Positions 25,282 to 35,571 of a stretch of DNA of 64,000 nucleotides are shown here, one piece after another. The notes under the pieces are model-generated. The model worked only from the letters and a program-made list of their open reading frames with translations, searched no databases and was not told the origin of the DNA. Origin of the DNA: an uncultured cyanobacterium (GTDB lineage Bacteria; Cyanobacteriota; Cyanobacteriia; PCC-6307; Cyanobiaceae); contig CAIXBB010000003.1 of assembly GCA_903917565.1 (NCBI GenBank), positions 1-64,000 of the forward strand, written 5' to 3'. Both the position numbers and the translations under genes were made by a program. Position 1 is the stretch's first letter, and the number at the start of each line of letters is the position of its first letter.

Positions 25282-26958
25282 TCAGGCGGGAAAGACCCGC
25301 AGCCGCTGCTGACGGCCGCGGCCGAAGACCGCACTGCGCAGCCCGTAGTGATGCACCAGCTCGGCCTGCAGGCCCCGCACCGCTTCGCTGCGGGGCAGCA
25401 GCTCCACGGGCCGGCCCTGGGGCAGCACCACGTGCTCCACCGCAAGCCGGCATTCCTCCAGGGCCGCATGGGCGTCGTCGAGGCGGGCCGGAGCGACACC
25501 GGGGGCGGCCGACTCCTCGGCTCCGGCCTCGCCGCCTCCCCCCCGCCGCTCCAGCAGGCGTTCCATGGCCCGCTGCAGCTGGTGGGGCGTGTCCGACTTG
25601 ATCACCAGGATCGGCAGGCCGAGATCGCGGGCCTGGCGCCGCAGCTCCGGATCAAGGCCCAGCTGGCCGCGCACGCTCAGCACCGCATCCGCCTGCTCCG
25701 GCTCCTCCACCACCTGCACCGGCAGCTGGCGGCGGCGCACCGCCTCCTCCAGCTGCTCGGCCGCCAGCCCCACCCCGAAGACCCGCAGGGCCGGAACCGC
25801 CGGGGCCGCGCTGGAGGCGGCTGGCCGGGGTGCTGCCGGATCGGGCAGGGGCACCACCGCCAGGGGGGCGGGCCCGGGGCGTCGGGGGGCCGGGGCGCTG
25901 GCCCAGGAGAGCGGGGGGGCCGGGCGAACGGGGCCGTCGTCGCGCAGCACCAGGCTCCCGTCGCTGCCCAGCTCCCGCACCTGGGGGTGGGTGGGCTGGC
26001 CGCGCAACAGCAGATCGACGGTGCCGGCCACGTCGCGGTGCACCAGCCAGCGGTGGCGGCTGTGCATCTCCACCGCCAGGGGAAAGGTGGGCTCTGCCGC
26101 CCGCTCCAGCACGGTCTTCTGGGTGCGACGGCGGCGGGCCTCCTCGTCCCCGAGGGTCACCGACTGGATCCCGCCCACCAGGTCGCTGAGGGTGGGGTTG
26201 CGGATCAGGTTGGCAAGCTCATTACCGTGGGCCGTGGCCACGAGCATCACGCCCCGTTCGGCGATGGTGCGGGCCGCCTGGGCCTCCAGTTCGGTACCGA
26301 TCTCATCGATCACGATGACCTCGGGCATGTGGTTCTCCACCGCCTCGATCATCACCTGGTGCTGCAGCTCCGGGCGCGCCACCTGCATCCGCCTGGCTCG
26401 CCCGATGGCGGGGTGGGGGATGTCGCCGTCACCGGCGATCTCATTGCTGGTGTCGATCACCACCACCCGGCGCTGCAGGTCGTCGGCGAGCACCCGGGCG
26501 ATCTCCCGCAGGGCCGTGGTCTTGCCGACCCCCGGACGGCCCATCAGCAGCAGTGACTGCCCCGTGTCCAGCAGGTCGCGCACCATCGCCACCGTGCCGA
26601 ACACCGCCCGGCCCACCCGGCAGGTGAGGCCCACCACGTCGCCGGTGCGGTTGCGGATGGCGCTGATGCGGTGCAGGGTGCGCTCGATGCCGGCCCGGTT
26701 GTCGCCACCGAAGGGGCCAAGACGGTGGATGACAGCGGCCAGATCGTCGCGCCCCACGGGCCGCTGATCCAGGTCGATCGTGCGACCGGAGAAGCGGGCC
26801 TCGGGCAGTCGGCCGAGATCGAGCACCACCTCCAACAGCTGGTCGCAACCACCGCAGGCGGTCAATCCCCGCTGCACGGGCTCGGGCAGCACCGCCAGCA
26901 GTCGATCCAGGTCGTCGGTGACCCGCTGGGGGAAGGAAGGGACTCCGGGCTGAGGCAC
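25282..26958 (-). CDS. Ycf45/SpoIIIAA-like AAA ATPase with R3H domain
   Basis: A 558-residue protein. An AAA ATPase core (about residues 100-310) has Walker A GRPGVGKTTALREIA, Walker B PEVIVIDEIGTE and a following HGNELANLIRNP block, matching the plastid Ycf45/SpoIIIAA-like family. A Pro/Ala-rich linker (about 330-400) follows, and the C-terminus resembles an R3H single-strand nucleic-acid domain (LLPRSEAVRGLQAELVHHY). It may be an RNA- or DNA-dependent motor; the substrate is unknown. It lies 111 bases upstream of tRNA-Gln on the same strand. Confidence 0.85.
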   Translation of the reverse strand: MPQPGVPSFPQRVTDDLDRLLAVLPEPVQRGLTACGGCDQLLEVVLDLGRLPEARFSGRTIDLDQRPVGRDDLAAVIHRLGPFGGDNRAGIERTLHRISAIRNRTGDVVGLTCRVGRAVFGTVAMVRDLLDTGQSLLLMGRPGVGKTTALREIARVLADDLQRRVVVIDTSNEIAGDGDIPHPAIGRARRMQVARPELQHQVMIEAVENHMPEVIVIDEIGTELEAQAARTIAERGVMLVATAHGNELANLIRNPTLSDLVGGIQSVTLGDEEARRRRTQKTVLERAAEPTFPLAVEMHSRHRWLVHRDVAGTVDLLLRGQPTHPQVRELGSDGSLVLRDDGPVRPAPPLSWASAPAPRRPGPAPLAVVPLPDPAAPRPAASSAAPAVPALRVFGVGLAAEQLEEAVRRRQLPVQVVEEPEQADAVLSVRGQLGLDPELRRQARDLGLPILVIKSDTPHQLQRAMERLLERRGGGGEAGAEESAAPGVAPARLDDAHAALEECRLAVEHVVLPQGRPVELLPRSEAVRGLQAELVHHYGLRSAVFGRGRQQRLRVFPA

Positions 26959-27087
26959 GGAGGAGGATGGAGATCCCAGGGCAGCTGATTCCTTTCAATG
27001 GGCCCTTTCTAGCGACGGTCACGGGCAACTCGGAAATCGTTCAGGCCAGCCACAGTTGGACCTCATCGCAGCTCCACGCGCCCCCCC

Positions 27088-27705
27088 ATGGCCCATGCCC
27101 TTCCCGAGCACGGCACCCTGCTCCACGTGGGCTGCGGACCGAAACGCATCGAGCACACCCCCTTCGCCGGCAGCGATTGGCAGGAGGTGCGTTTCGACAT
27201 CGACCCGGCGGTGATGCCCGACCTGCTGGGAAGCCTCACCGACCTGGGTGCCGTGGCAGACGCCTCCATGGACGCCCTGTTCTCCTCCCACAACCTTGAG
27301 CACCTCTATGCCCATGAGGTGCCCATGGCCCTGGCGGAGTTCCGGCGTGTCCTGCGCCCGGGCGGTGTGGCCGTGATCACCTGCCCGGACCTGCAGGGGG
27401 TGGCGGCCCTGGTGGCGCAGGACCAGTTGCTGAATCCGGCCTACGTCAGTGGCATGGGACCGATCACCCCCCTCGACATGCTGTACGGCCACCGTGCCTC
27501 GCTGGCGGCCGGCAACCTGCACATGGCTCACCGCTGCGGGTTCACCCGGACGGTGCTGCAGGCCACCGTGCTGGAGGCGGGCTTCACCCAGTGCGCCAGC
27601 CTGCGGCGCTCCAAGACCTATGACCTGTGGATTATGGCCACCGTGGCGATGTGGCCGGAGGAGGCGCTGCAGGCGACGGCACGCCGTCTGCTGCCGGCCG
27701 GCTGA
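27088..27705 (+). CDS. Class I SAM-dependent methyltransferase
   Basis: A 205-residue methyltransferase with motif I HVGCGPKRIEH, motif II VRFDIDP, motif IV SHNLEHLYAHEV and post-motif LRPGGVAVITCPDLQG, as in methyltransferase domain 11 enzymes. Substrate unknown. Plus-strand singleton between two minus-strand genes. Confidence 0.85.
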   Translation: MAHALPEHGTLLHVGCGPKRIEHTPFAGSDWQEVRFDIDPAVMPDLLGSLTDLGAVADASMDALFSSHNLEHLYAHEVPMALAEFRRVLRPGGVAVITCPDLQGVAALVAQDQLLNPAYVSGMGPITPLDMLYGHRASLAAGNLHMAHRCGFTRTVLQATVLEAGFTQCASLRRSKTYDLWIMATVAMWPEEALQATARRLLPAG

Positions 27706-27725
27706 AGCGCCACCGACCCACCGGT

Positions 27726-28748
27726 TCAGGGATCCAGGCCAAGCCAGGGCTGGACGAGTTCCTGAACCTGGGCAAGGGCCCCTGGCCAGAGGTCAGGGGC
27801 ATCGAGCAACCGCCGGCCACGCCCCTGGGCCTCCGCCAGCCAGGGTCTGAGCAGGACGCGGACCACGCTGCCGAACCCCACACCGGCGACGCCTCCACGC
27901 CGGCCGGGAAGGCGTCGCAGCAGAGGCAGGGTGTGGGCGTTGGTGCCACCGGCCAGCTGCAGCGGGCCCGGCGGCGCCAGCGGACCCAGCCGCTCCAACA
28001 GCCCCACCGCCGCATGGGCCGTGCCGGCCCCCACATCCCCGCTCATCGGCCGCCCGTCCAGCTGCCAGAGCGGCCGGAAGCCGGCCCCGCGCAGCAGGCG
28101 GAAACGCTGCCAGAGCTCCGCCGCCAGCCCCTCGGCCGTGGCCCCCCCATCCAGGCCGGCGCTCACCGCCACCCGGCGCAGCTCCACCCCGCTGGCGACC
28201 AGCTGCACCACCCGTTCGGCGAAGGCCCCCAGCCGCCCAGGCTGGGTGTGCAGCTCGACCGCGTCGGGGGCCAGCTCCGCCAGCAGGGCCCCCACCGCGG
28301 CCGGCTCCAGCACCTGGCTGCGCTCCGCGATCAGCCCCAGGGGACAGGCGGGCAGGCAGCGGCCGCAGCCGTAGCAGCGCTCCTCCACCACCCCCCGCCC
28401 GTCGATGGCCAGGGCGGGGCAGACCCGCTCGCAGGGCCGCGGGCAGGAGGACGGACAGCGCCGCGGATCGAACCAGGCCTTGCGGAAATGGGGGTCGAGA
28501 CCATCACTGAGGCTGACCATCAGCCAGGGGCGCGCCGCGCCGTGGGCTTCCGCCCAGGCCATGCCGCGCCGCGCCGCGGCCACCACGGCCGGATCGGCGG
28601 CCACATCGATGCAGTGCACCCCGGCCAGGGCATGGATGCCGGCCAGATCCTCGATGGCGGCCAGATCCTGATTGCTGGCCCCGCCGATCAGCTTCACCCA
28701 GCCGCCGTGGGCCAGGGCCTGCTCCGGGTCCCGGGCCATGGCCGCCAT
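27726..28748 (-). CDS. ldpA: LdpA, light-dependent period protein (Fe-S, clock input)
   Basis: A 340-residue protein resembling cyanobacterial LdpA. Eight cysteines in two ferredoxin-like clusters (CPSSCPRPCERVC and CYGCGRCLPACP) should bind two 4Fe-4S clusters. In S. elongatus LdpA senses redox state and tunes the circadian period, associating with KaiA and CikA. The N-terminal part (WVKLIGGASNQDLAAIEDLA) and the C-terminal DUF-type domain fit. ATG at 28748 or 28739 are both possible. Neighbour of ndhN, another redox gene. Confidence 0.8.
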   Translation of the reverse strand: MAAMARDPEQALAHGGWVKLIGGASNQDLAAIEDLAGIHALAGVHCIDVAADPAVVAAARRGMAWAEAHGAARPWLMVSLSDGLDPHFRKAWFDPRRCPSSCPRPCERVCPALAIDGRGVVEERCYGCGRCLPACPLGLIAERSQVLEPAAVGALLAELAPDAVELHTQPGRLGAFAERVVQLVASGVELRRVAVSAGLDGGATAEGLAAELWQRFRLLRGAGFRPLWQLDGRPMSGDVGAGTAHAAVGLLERLGPLAPPGPLQLAGGTNAHTLPLLRRLPGRRGGVAGVGFGSVVRVLLRPWLAEAQGRGRRLLDAPDLWPGALAQVQELVQPWLGLDP

Positions 28749-28792
28749 GGGTTACGCAACAGGGAGGGCTGATCCTGCCACCACTTGCGGGC

Positions 28793-30049
28793 TCAGCCGA
28801 CCTGGGGCAGTTCCGGCTCAGCCTGGGGCTGGGCAAGCCCCAGACGGTTCACCAGCCAGGGGGCGGTGAACCCCTGCAGCCCCACGGTCATCAGGATCGT
28901 CAGGAACACCAGCCCCTTGAGGACACCTCCACCGGGGACCTCGGCCCGGTCGAGCTCGAGGGCGAAGAGGCTCACCACCGCCGCCGTGACGATCCCCCGC
29001 GGGGCAATCCAGCTGAGCAGCGCCTTCTCCTTCCAGTCGAGGCTGGGCAGGCCCAGGCCCGTGAGTTGGATCAGAGGCCAGCGCACCAGCATCAGGGCCA
29101 GCACGCAACCCAGGCCACCCAGGCCGAGGGGACTCAGTTCCGCCCAGGAGACATCGGCCGCCAGCAGCGGGAACAGCACGGTGATGGCCAGCATGGCCAG
29201 CTGGCGGATCAGGGCATCGAGCTGGGTGGCGGCGGCATCGAGGCGCAACCCCACGACCACCCCGGCGCTCACCGCCGCGGGCAGGCCCGATTCCGGCAGC
29301 AGGGCCTCACAGCCGCTGAACATCAGGAAGAGAACCCCCAGGGTGAGTTGCAGCTCCAGGCTGTTGGGCTCCGCCGAGGCCGGCCCATCCCGGCCCCTGG
29401 CCGCCGCCACGGCGCCCAGCCGGATGAGGGCCTCCGAAAGCAGCAGGCCGGCCAGGGCGCCGAGGCCCACCCCGCCCCCCAGGCGCAGCACCAACCGGGA
29501 GGCCACCTCCTGCCAGCCGCCCAGGTCGCCCAGGGTCACCTGGAGCAGCACCAGACCCAGCACGGCGCTGAACGGCTCGAGGATCAGGCCCTCCGCCTCC
29601 AGCAGCTGGCCCAGTTTCGGAGCCAGCCGCAGCTGACGCACCATCGGGGTGACCACCGTGGGGCCGGTGGCCAGGGCGATGGCGCCGTAGACCAGCGACA
29701 GGGACCAGGGCAGACCGGCCAGGGCATGGGCCAGCAGGGCGGCCATGGGCAGCCCCAGCACCAGACGCACCAGCACCAGCTGGAGCACGGAACGCTGCAG
29801 GTCGCGGCCGGCCAGGCGCAGGTTGAGCCCCCCATCGAAGAGCACCAGGCTCACCAGCAGACCCACGAGCGGCTCCAGGCCGGCGCCGAGATTCTCGGGA
29901 TGGACGAGGTCGAAGCCGGCGTGGCCCGCCAGCAGGCCCATCCCCAGCAGCAGCACCACCGCCGGCTGGCCGGTGACCCAGGCCGTGGCCTGGGCAAGGG
30001 AGCCGGCGAAGAAGGCCGAACCCCAGATCAGTGCCAGCCGCTCACTCAA
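28793..30049 (-). CDS. Cation:proton antiporter (CPA family, NhaP/KefC-like)
   Basis: A 418-residue membrane protein with about 12 hydrophobic segments. Signatures: LVLFDGGLNLRL, ATGPTVVTPMVRQL and KALLSWIAPRGIVTAAVVSL. The position usually holding Asp in EGxLIDP reads EGLILEP, a conservative Glu. It exchanges Na+ or K+ for H+ across the plasma or thylakoid membrane. No TrkA-C regulatory domain is present. The gene is downstream of ndhN on the same strand, separated by 48 bases. Confidence 0.85.
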   Translation of the reverse strand: MSERLALIWGSAFFAGSLAQATAWVTGQPAVVLLLGMGLLAGHAGFDLVHPENLGAGLEPLVGLLVSLVLFDGGLNLRLAGRDLQRSVLQLVLVRLVLGLPMAALLAHALAGLPWSLSLVYGAIALATGPTVVTPMVRQLRLAPKLGQLLEAEGLILEPFSAVLGLVLLQVTLGDLGGWQEVASRLVLRLGGGVGLGALAGLLLSEALIRLGAVAAARGRDGPASAEPNSLELQLTLGVLFLMFSGCEALLPESGLPAAVSAGVVVGLRLDAAATQLDALIRQLAMLAITVLFPLLAADVSWAELSPLGLGGLGCVLALMLVRWPLIQLTGLGLPSLDWKEKALLSWIAPRGIVTAAVVSLFALELDRAEVPGGGVLKGLVFLTILMTVGLQGFTAPWLVNRLGLAQPQAEPELPQVG

Positions 30050-30097
30050 CGCCCTTGGAGTCCGCGGGACGGGCCCAGGCTATGGGCTGAAACCGGC

Positions 30098-30559
30098 TCA
30101 GGCAGGAACGAGTTGCTCCAGGGGCTGCCAGCGCAGAGCGCGGGCGCCGCCCATCTCCACCACCAGCTTCAGCCGCGGTTCGCGTCGGCTGAGGTCGCAG
30201 AGGGCGCCGAGCTCGGAGCTGCTGAGCACCTGGCCCTCCAGCAGCCACAGCAGCACCGGCCCCTCGCCGGCCAGCTGGGGGCCCAGCAGGGGCATCACCC
30301 GCTGCACCTCGCCCACGGCGGCGGCCCGGCCGACGCTGTGGTGACCCAGGTGGGGCGGACGGATGCCATGCAGCTGCAGCAAGTAGGCCTCCGGATCCCC
30401 CAGCCCCCGGGCGGAGGTGAGATGGGCCCGGTAACCGGCCGCCCTCAGCCGCCGCAGCAAACGCGTTTCGGCACCCCCCTCCAGGGGAACGAACAGGGCA
30501 AGGGCACCGCAGCGCTCCAGGTCGGTACGGAAACCACGGCCGGTCATCAGCAGGGGCAT
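30098..30559 (-). CDS. ndhN: NAD(P)H-quinone oxidoreductase subunit N
   Basis: A 153-residue NdhN with the family start [20 protein letters not shown] and block [20 protein letters not shown]. NdhN is a peripheral subunit of the cyanobacterial NDH-1 complex in cyclic electron flow and respiration. ATG 30559 is chosen because it begins the conserved N-terminus; an ATG-like start at 30631 would add an unconserved tail. Confidence 0.93.
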   Translation of the reverse strand: MPLLMTGRGFRTDLERCGALALFVPLEGGAETRLLRRLRAAGYRAHLTSARGLGDPEAYLLQLHGIRPPHLGHHSVGRAAAVGEVQRVMPLLGPQLAGEGPVLLWLLEGQVLSSSELGALCDLSRREPRLKLVVEMGGARALRWQPLEQLVPA

Positions 30560-30972
30560 CGGAGCGGCAGGCAAATCGCCGCGTGAGTCTGGCAGCCGAT
30601 GCGGGGCCGCGTAGGTGGTGGTGCACACCATGGGGTAGTGTTGACTCTTGTGCCGAAGATCTGTGCCCGTCCGCTAGCCGGGCCTCCAGAGAACGGTACG
30701 GGGTCCGTCAGTGGTGACGAACCCTTTCTGGCCCGTACGACTCCCGCAGCGCTCCGTCGCTGGTTGGGTCGTCGGGATACTGCCAGAGGCCTCACCGCTT
30801 CCGGAAAGTCCCAGCCCGCTGATTCGCCTCGCTAGCTCCTGACCCTCGGGTCAATCTGCGATTCCACGAATTCAGCCCCCCGCCGCCCAGCGGTTCCCCC
30901 ACGGATTTCGGGTCTCGGCCCTTGTCCCTGGCGGTACGCCGCGGCAGTCCAGCTGGTGTTGTTCTCCCTCCC
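30560..30972. other. Intergenic leader between ndhN and rplC
   Basis: The gap between the divergent ndhN and the ribosomal cluster must hold both promoters and probably a leader for the S10-type operon. A GTG/TTG-initiated frame ends at about 30835 (tail ending [13 protein letters not shown]), but its coding status is not supported by any family I recognise. A TTGACT box occurs near 30650 without a convincing partner -10. Confidence 0.4.
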
Positions 30973-31620
30973 ATGTCCATCGGCATTCTCGGGAAGAAGC
31001 TGGGTATGTCCCAGTTCTTCAACGAAGAAGGCAAATCCATTCCGGTCACCCTGATCGAAGCGGGTCCCTGCCGCATCACCCAACTCAAGAGCGAAGCCAC
31101 CGACGGTTACACCGCGGTGCAGCTCGGCTTCGGCGACATCCGCGAGAAGCTCGTCAACAAGCCCGCCAAGGGCCACCTGGTCAAATCCGGTGAGGCGCCC
31201 CTGCGGCACCTCAAGGAGTACCGGCTGGAGGCCATCGATGGCCTCGAGCTGGGGGCACCCGTCACCGTCGGTGACTTCAGCCCCGGCCAGAAGGTTGATG
31301 TCAGCGGCGACACGATCGGCCGCGGCTTCTCGGGCTATCAGAAGCGCCACGGCTTCAGCCGCGGCCCGATGAGCCACGGTTCCAAGAACCACCGCGAACC
31401 GGGTTCCACCGGCGCCGGCACCACCCCCGGCCGGGTCTACCCCGGCAAGCGGATGGCCGGCCGTTACGGCGGCAAGCAGATCACCACGCGCGGCCTCACC
31501 ATCCTCAAGGTGGATGCGGAACGCAATCTGCTCGTCGTGAAGGGCTCGGTACCCGGCAAGCCCGGCGCCCTGCTCGACATCCGCCCGGCCCGGCGGGTGG
31601 GCGTCCCCGCAGCGAACTGA
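30973..31620 (+). CDS. rplC: 50S ribosomal protein L3
   Basis: 215 residues. [16 protein letters not shown] start and the central [18 protein letters not shown] loop (reaching the peptidyl transferase centre) identify L3, including the Gly-Ser-rich hairpin. It is the first gene of the cluster; rpsJ and tuf lie elsewhere, as usual in cyanobacteria. ATG 30973 is preferred over an upstream TTG frame extension. Confidence 0.97.
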   Translation: MSIGILGKKLGMSQFFNEEGKSIPVTLIEAGPCRITQLKSEATDGYTAVQLGFGDIREKLVNKPAKGHLVKSGEAPLRHLKEYRLEAIDGLELGAPVTVGDFSPGQKVDVSGDTIGRGFSGYQKRHGFSRGPMSHGSKNHREPGSTGAGTTPGRVYPGKRMAGRYGGKQITTRGLTILKVDAERNLLVVKGSVPGKPGALLDIRPARRVGVPAAN

Positions 31621-31631
31621 GGAGAACACCC

Positions 31632-32267
31632 ATGACTGACTGTGTGATCCGCGACTGGCAAGGCAAGGAGAGCGGCAAGGCTCCCCTCGACCTCAAGGTC
31701 GCCAAGGAAACATCCGCCAACGGCCTGCTGCACAGGGCCGTGGTGCGCCAGCTGGCCCATGCCCGTCAGGGCACCGCCAGCACCCTCACCCGTGCCGAAG
31801 TGGCCGGTGGCGGCCGCAAGCCCTACAAGCAGAAGGGCACCGGCCGGGCCCGCCAGGGCTCGATCCGCACCCCCCTGCGGCCGGGTGGTGGCGTGATCTT
31901 CGGACCCAAGCCCCGCAGCTATGCCGTGGCGATGAACCGCAAGGAGCGTCGTCTGGCCCTGCGCACCGCCCTGATGAGCCGCGTCGCGGACATCACCGTG
32001 GTGAAGGGCTTCGCCGCAGGGCTCGACACCCCCAAGACCAAGGAGATCACCTCCGCCCTGGCCCGCTTCGGCATCGAGGCCGGCGCCAAGGTGCTGCTGA
32101 TCCTCGACGGCGCCCCCGAGGCGGTCTCCCGCTCGGTGCGCAACCTCGAGAAGGTGAAGCTGATCGCCGCTGATCAGCTCAACGTGTTCGATCTGCTCCA
32201 TGCCAACAAGCTGGTGCTCAGCGAAGAGGCACTGGCGAAGATTCAGGAGGTCTACGGCGATGTCTGA
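31632..32267 (+). CDS. rplD: 50S ribosomal protein L4
   Basis: 211 residues. The [15 protein letters not shown] loop that lines the exit tunnel is conserved, and the C-terminal part ends [23 protein letters not shown] ribosome site sits before the ATG. In other bacteria L4 represses its own operon. Overlaps rplW by 8 bases. Confidence 0.97.
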   Translation: MTDCVIRDWQGKESGKAPLDLKVAKETSANGLLHRAVVRQLAHARQGTASTLTRAEVAGGGRKPYKQKGTGRARQGSIRTPLRPGGGVIFGPKPRSYAVAMNRKERRLALRTALMSRVADITVVKGFAAGLDTPKTKEITSALARFGIEAGAKVLLILDGAPEAVSRSVRNLEKVKLIAADQLNVFDLLHANKLVLSEEALAKIQEVYGDV

Positions 32268-32562
32268 GCGTTTTGCAGGCCGGCTGGCGGACGTGATCCG
32301 TCGCCCGCTGATCACCGAGAAGGCCACCCGGGCCATCGAGATCAACCAGTACACCTTCGAGGTGGACCATCGGGCCGCCAAGCCCGACATCAAGGCGGCC
32401 GTCGAGCATCTGTTCGACGTCAAGGTCGTCGGCGTCAGCACCATGAATCCCCCTCGCCGCTCCCGTCGGGTGGGGCGCTTCGCCGGCAAACGCGCCCAGG
32501 TGAAGAAAGCGGTGGTGCGCCTCGCCGAAGGCAACGCCATCCAGTTGTTCCCTGAGTCCTGA
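32260..32562 (+). CDS. rplW: 50S ribosomal protein L23
   Basis: 100 residues. [15 protein letters not shown] and the later [15 protein letters not shown] fit L23, at the tunnel exit where trigger factor and SRP dock. ATG 32260 overlaps the end of rplD; codon start [13 protein letters not shown]. Confidence 0.96.
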   Translation: MSERFAGRLADVIRRPLITEKATRAIEINQYTFEVDHRAAKPDIKAAVEHLFDVKVVGVSTMNPPRRSRRVGRFAGKRAQVKKAVVRLAEGNAIQLFPES

Positions 32563-32577
32563 GGGATCTGAAACGTC

Positions 32578-33441
32578 ATGGCAATCCGCAACTACAGGCC
32601 CAACACTCCCGGCACCCGCACGCTGGTCGTCACCGACTTCAGCGACATCACGGGCAAGAACCGGGAACGGGGCCTGGTGGTGTCCAAGCACCGCCACAAG
32701 GGCCGCAACAACCGCGGCGTGATCACCTGCCGCCACCGCGGCGGTGGCCACAAGCGCCTCTACCGCATCGTCGACTTCCGTCGCGATAAGCACGGGGTGA
32801 GCGCCAAGGTGGCCGCAATCCACTACGACCCGCACCGCAACGCCCGTCTGGCGCTGCTCTACTACACCGACGGCGAGAAGCGCTACATCCTCGCGCCCGC
32901 CAACGTGGCCGTTGGGCAGAGCGTCATCTCCGGTCCCGACGCCCCGATCGAGAACGGCAACGCCCTGCCCCTCTCGGCCATCCCGCTCGGCTCGAGCGTT
33001 CACAACGTGGAGCTCTACGCCGGCCGCGGCGGCCAGATGGTCCGCACCGCCGGGGCCAGTGCCCAGGTGGTGGCCAAGGAGGGCGACTACGTCGCCCTCA
33101 AGCTTCCCTCCACCGAGGTGCGGCTGGTGCGCCGGGAGTGCTACGCCACCCTCGGTGAGGTGGGCAACGCCGAACAGCGCAACACCAGCCTGGGCAAGGC
33201 CGGCCGCAAGCGCTGGCTGGGCCGCCGTCCGGAAGTGCGGGGCAGCGTGATGAACCCCTGCGACCACCCCCACGGGGGCGGCGAAGGCCGGGCACCGATC
33301 GGCCGTTCCGGTCCCGTCACGCCCTGGGGCAAACCCGCCCTGGGCCTCAAGACCCGCAAGCGCAACAAGCCGAGCAACCGGTTCGTGCTGCGGAAACGAC
33401 GCCGCACCTCCAAACGGAGCCGTGGCGGACGCGACTCCTGA
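32578..33441 (+). CDS. rplB: 50S ribosomal protein L2
   Basis: 287 residues, the cyanobacterial length. [20 protein letters not shown] and the C-terminal [19 protein letters not shown] (with the catalytic-site His near the end) are intact. Binds the interface of 23S domains and peptidyl transferase centre. Starts 15 bases after rplW. Confidence 0.97.
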   Translation: MAIRNYRPNTPGTRTLVVTDFSDITGKNRERGLVVSKHRHKGRNNRGVITCRHRGGGHKRLYRIVDFRRDKHGVSAKVAAIHYDPHRNARLALLYYTDGEKRYILAPANVAVGQSVISGPDAPIENGNALPLSAIPLGSSVHNVELYAGRGGQMVRTAGASAQVVAKEGDYVALKLPSTEVRLVRRECYATLGEVGNAEQRNTSLGKAGRKRWLGRRPEVRGSVMNPCDHPHGGGEGRAPIGRSGPVTPWGKPALGLKTRKRNKPSNRFVLRKRRRTSKRSRGGRDS

Positions 33442-33476
33442 TGACCCACACCGCTCTGCTGTTCGCCTGATCCGCC

Positions 33477-33752
33477 ATGGGACGCTCACTCAAAAAAGGC
33501 CCGTTCGTCGCCGACCACCTGCTTCGCAAGGTCGAGAAGCAGAACGCTGCCGACGACAAGACCGTGATCAAGACCTGGTCACGGGCCTCCACCATCCTGC
33601 CGATGATGATCGGCCACACCATTGCCGTTCACAACGGCAAGGCCCACGTGCCCGTCTACGTGACGGAGCAGATGGTGGGCCACAAGCTGGGCGAATTCGC
33701 CCCTACCCGCACATTCCGCGGTCACATCAAAGACAAGAAGGGAGGCCGCTGA
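33477..33752 (+). CDS. rpsS: 30S ribosomal protein S19
   Basis: 91 residues. [20 protein letters not shown] and the C-terminal [18 protein letters not shown] tail are typical S19. It binds 16S head near the A site. 4 bases before rplV. Confidence 0.97.
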   Translation: MGRSLKKGPFVADHLLRKVEKQNAADDKTVIKTWSRASTILPMMIGHTIAVHNGKAHVPVYVTEQMVGHKLGEFAPTRTFRGHIKDKKGGR

Positions 33753-33756
33753 TCCG

Positions 33757-34116
33757 ATGGCAACCACCACACCCGACACCCAGGCCCTGGCCCACGGCCG
33801 CTTCATCCGCGGTTCCGTGTCCAAGGTGCGCCGGGTTCTCGATCAGATCCGGGGTCGCACCTACCGCGACGCCCTGATCATGCTCGAGTTCATGCCCTAC
33901 CGCTCCACCGGCCCGATCACCAAGGTGCTCCGCTCCGCGGTCGCCAATGCCGAGCACAACCTCGGCCTCGATCCGGCCACCCTGGTGATCAGCCAGGCCA
34001 GCGCCGACATGGGACCGTCCCTGAAGCGGTTCCGGCCCCGTGCCCAGGGCCGCGCCTTCGCCATCAAAAAACAGACCTGCCACATCAGCATTGCTGTGGC
34101 AGCGCCCACCGCCTGA
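33757..34116 (+). CDS. rplV: 50S ribosomal protein L22
   Basis: 119 residues. Short N-terminal extension [11 protein letters not shown], then [18 protein letters not shown] and C-terminal hairpin with [18 protein letters not shown] that lines the exit tunnel, where macrolide-resistance changes arise in other species. Confidence 0.97.
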   Translation: MATTTPDTQALAHGRFIRGSVSKVRRVLDQIRGRTYRDALIMLEFMPYRSTGPITKVLRSAVANAEHNLGLDPATLVISQASADMGPSLKRFRPRAQGRAFAIKKQTCHISIAVAAPTA

Positions 34117-34135
34117 CCCCCGAGGACACCGCCCG

Positions 34136-34864
34136 ATGGGACACAAGATCCATCCAACCGGCCTGCGCCTGGGGATCACCCAGGACCACCGCTCCCGCTG
34201 GTACGCCCCAAGCAAGACCTACCCCGTCCTCCTTCAGGAGGACGACCGGATCCGGTCGTTCATCAACAAGAAGTACGCCGCCGCCGGCATCAGCGACGTG
34301 CTGATCGCCCGTAAGGCCGACCAGCTCGAAGTGGAACTCAAGACCGCCCGACCGGGCGTTCTTGTGGGCCGCCAGGGCAGCGGCATCGAGGAGCTCCGCA
34401 CCGGCATCCAGAAGACCCTCGGCGATGCCCACCGTCAGGTGCGCATCAACGTGGTCGAGGTGGAGCGGGTCGACGCCGACGCCTTCCTGCTGGCCGAGTA
34501 CATCGCCCAGCAGCTGGAGAAGCGGGTGGCCTTCCGGCGCGTCATGCGCATGGCGGTGCAACGCGCCCAGCGGGCCGGGGTGCTGGGTCTGAAGCTCCAG
34601 GTGAGCGGCCGCCTCAACGGCGCCGAAATCGCCCGGACGGAGTGGACCCGCGAGGGTCGCGTGCCCCTGCACACGCTCCGCGCCGACATCGACTACGCCA
34701 CCAAGGTGGCCACCACCACCTACGGGGTGCTGGGCATCAAGGTCTGGGTGTTCAAAGGAGAGGTGCTTCCCGGTCAGCAAGACCAGCTGCCCGTGGGTGG
34801 AGCACCGAAACGCCGGGCGAACCGCCGGCCGCAACAGTTCGAAGACCGCTCCAACGAGGAGTGA
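34136..34864 (+). CDS. rpsC: 30S ribosomal protein S3
   Basis: 242 residues. [17 protein letters not shown] start and the KH-domain [17 protein letters not shown] loop are typical of S3. mRNA entry-channel basic residues are retained in the C-terminus ([13 protein letters not shown]). ATG 34136 sits 16 bases before the frame where MPRAAP-type upstream residues would be, so this start is firm. Confidence 0.97.
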   Translation: MGHKIHPTGLRLGITQDHRSRWYAPSKTYPVLLQEDDRIRSFINKKYAAAGISDVLIARKADQLEVELKTARPGVLVGRQGSGIEELRTGIQKTLGDAHRQVRINVVEVERVDADAFLLAEYIAQQLEKRVAFRRVMRMAVQRAQRAGVLGLKLQVSGRLNGAEIARTEWTREGRVPLHTLRADIDYATKVATTTYGVLGIKVWVFKGEVLPGQQDQLPVGGAPKRRANRRPQQFEDRSNEE

Positions 34865-34880
34865 TCAGGAGGCCTGAACC

Positions 34881-35339
34881 ATGCTGAGTCCAAAACGCGT
34901 CAAGTTCCGAAAACAGCAGCGAGGCCGCATGCGCGGCGTCGCCACGCGCGGCAACACCATCGCCTTCGGCGATTTCGCCCTGCAGGCCCAGGAGTGCGGG
35001 TGGATCACCTCCCGTCAGATCGAGGCCAGCCGCCGTGCCATGACCCGCCACGTCAAGCGGGGGGGCAAGATCTGGATCCGGATCTTCCCCGACAAGCCCG
35101 TCACCATGCGGGCGGCCGAAACCCGCATGGGTTCCGGTAAGGGCAACCCGGAATTCTGGGTGGCCGTGATCAAGCCGGGCCGCATTCTCTTCGAGATGGG
35201 CGGCCCCGAGATCACTCCCGAGATCGCCAAGGAAGCCATGCGCCTGGCCCAGTACAAACTGCCGGTCAAGACGAAGTTCCTCGCCCTGGCCGATCAGGAG
35301 GCAGCCGCCCCCGAACCCGCCCTCGCAGTGGAGTCCTGA
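34881..35339 (+). CDS. rplP: 50S ribosomal protein L16
   Basis: 152 residues. [19 protein letters not shown] and AGxxR-type [18 protein letters not shown] blocks match L16. A strong ribosome site AGGAGG (34867-34872) lies ahead of ATG. C-terminal tail ([15 protein letters not shown]) is longer than in E. coli. Confidence 0.97.
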   Translation: MLSPKRVKFRKQQRGRMRGVATRGNTIAFGDFALQAQECGWITSRQIEASRRAMTRHVKRGGKIWIRIFPDKPVTMRAAETRMGSGKGNPEFWVAVIKPGRILFEMGGPEITPEIAKEAMRLAQYKLPVKTKFLALADQEAAAPEPALAVES

Positions 35340-35341
35340 CC

Positions 35342-35554
35342 ATGGCCCGTCCCACCATCACCGACGTGCGTTCGCTCAGCGACGCCCAGATCGGCGAACA
35401 GATCGACGGCGTCCGTCGCGAACTGTTCGACCTCCGCTTCCAGCAGGCCACCCGCCGTCTGGAGCACCCGCACCGCTTCAAGGAGGCCCGCATCAAGCTG
35501 GCCCACCTGCTGACGGTGCAGGAGGAGCGTCAACGCTCCACCGTCGCCTCCTGA
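35342..35554 (+). CDS. rpmC: 50S ribosomal protein L29
   Basis: 70 residues. The [20 protein letters not shown] and [18 protein letters not shown] helices are typical of L29, next to L23 at the tunnel exit. Starts two bases after rplP stop. Confidence 0.95.
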   Translation: MARPTITDVRSLSDAQIGEQIDGVRRELFDLRFQQATRRLEHPHRFKEARIKLAHLLTVQEERQRSTVAS

Positions 35555-35571
35555 TTCCCCCCTCGATCCCC

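Noticed and set aside
30599-30835. A 78-codon frame before rplC
   Set aside because: It has no recognised family, and leader RNA is equally likely. Mentioned only within the intergenic entry.
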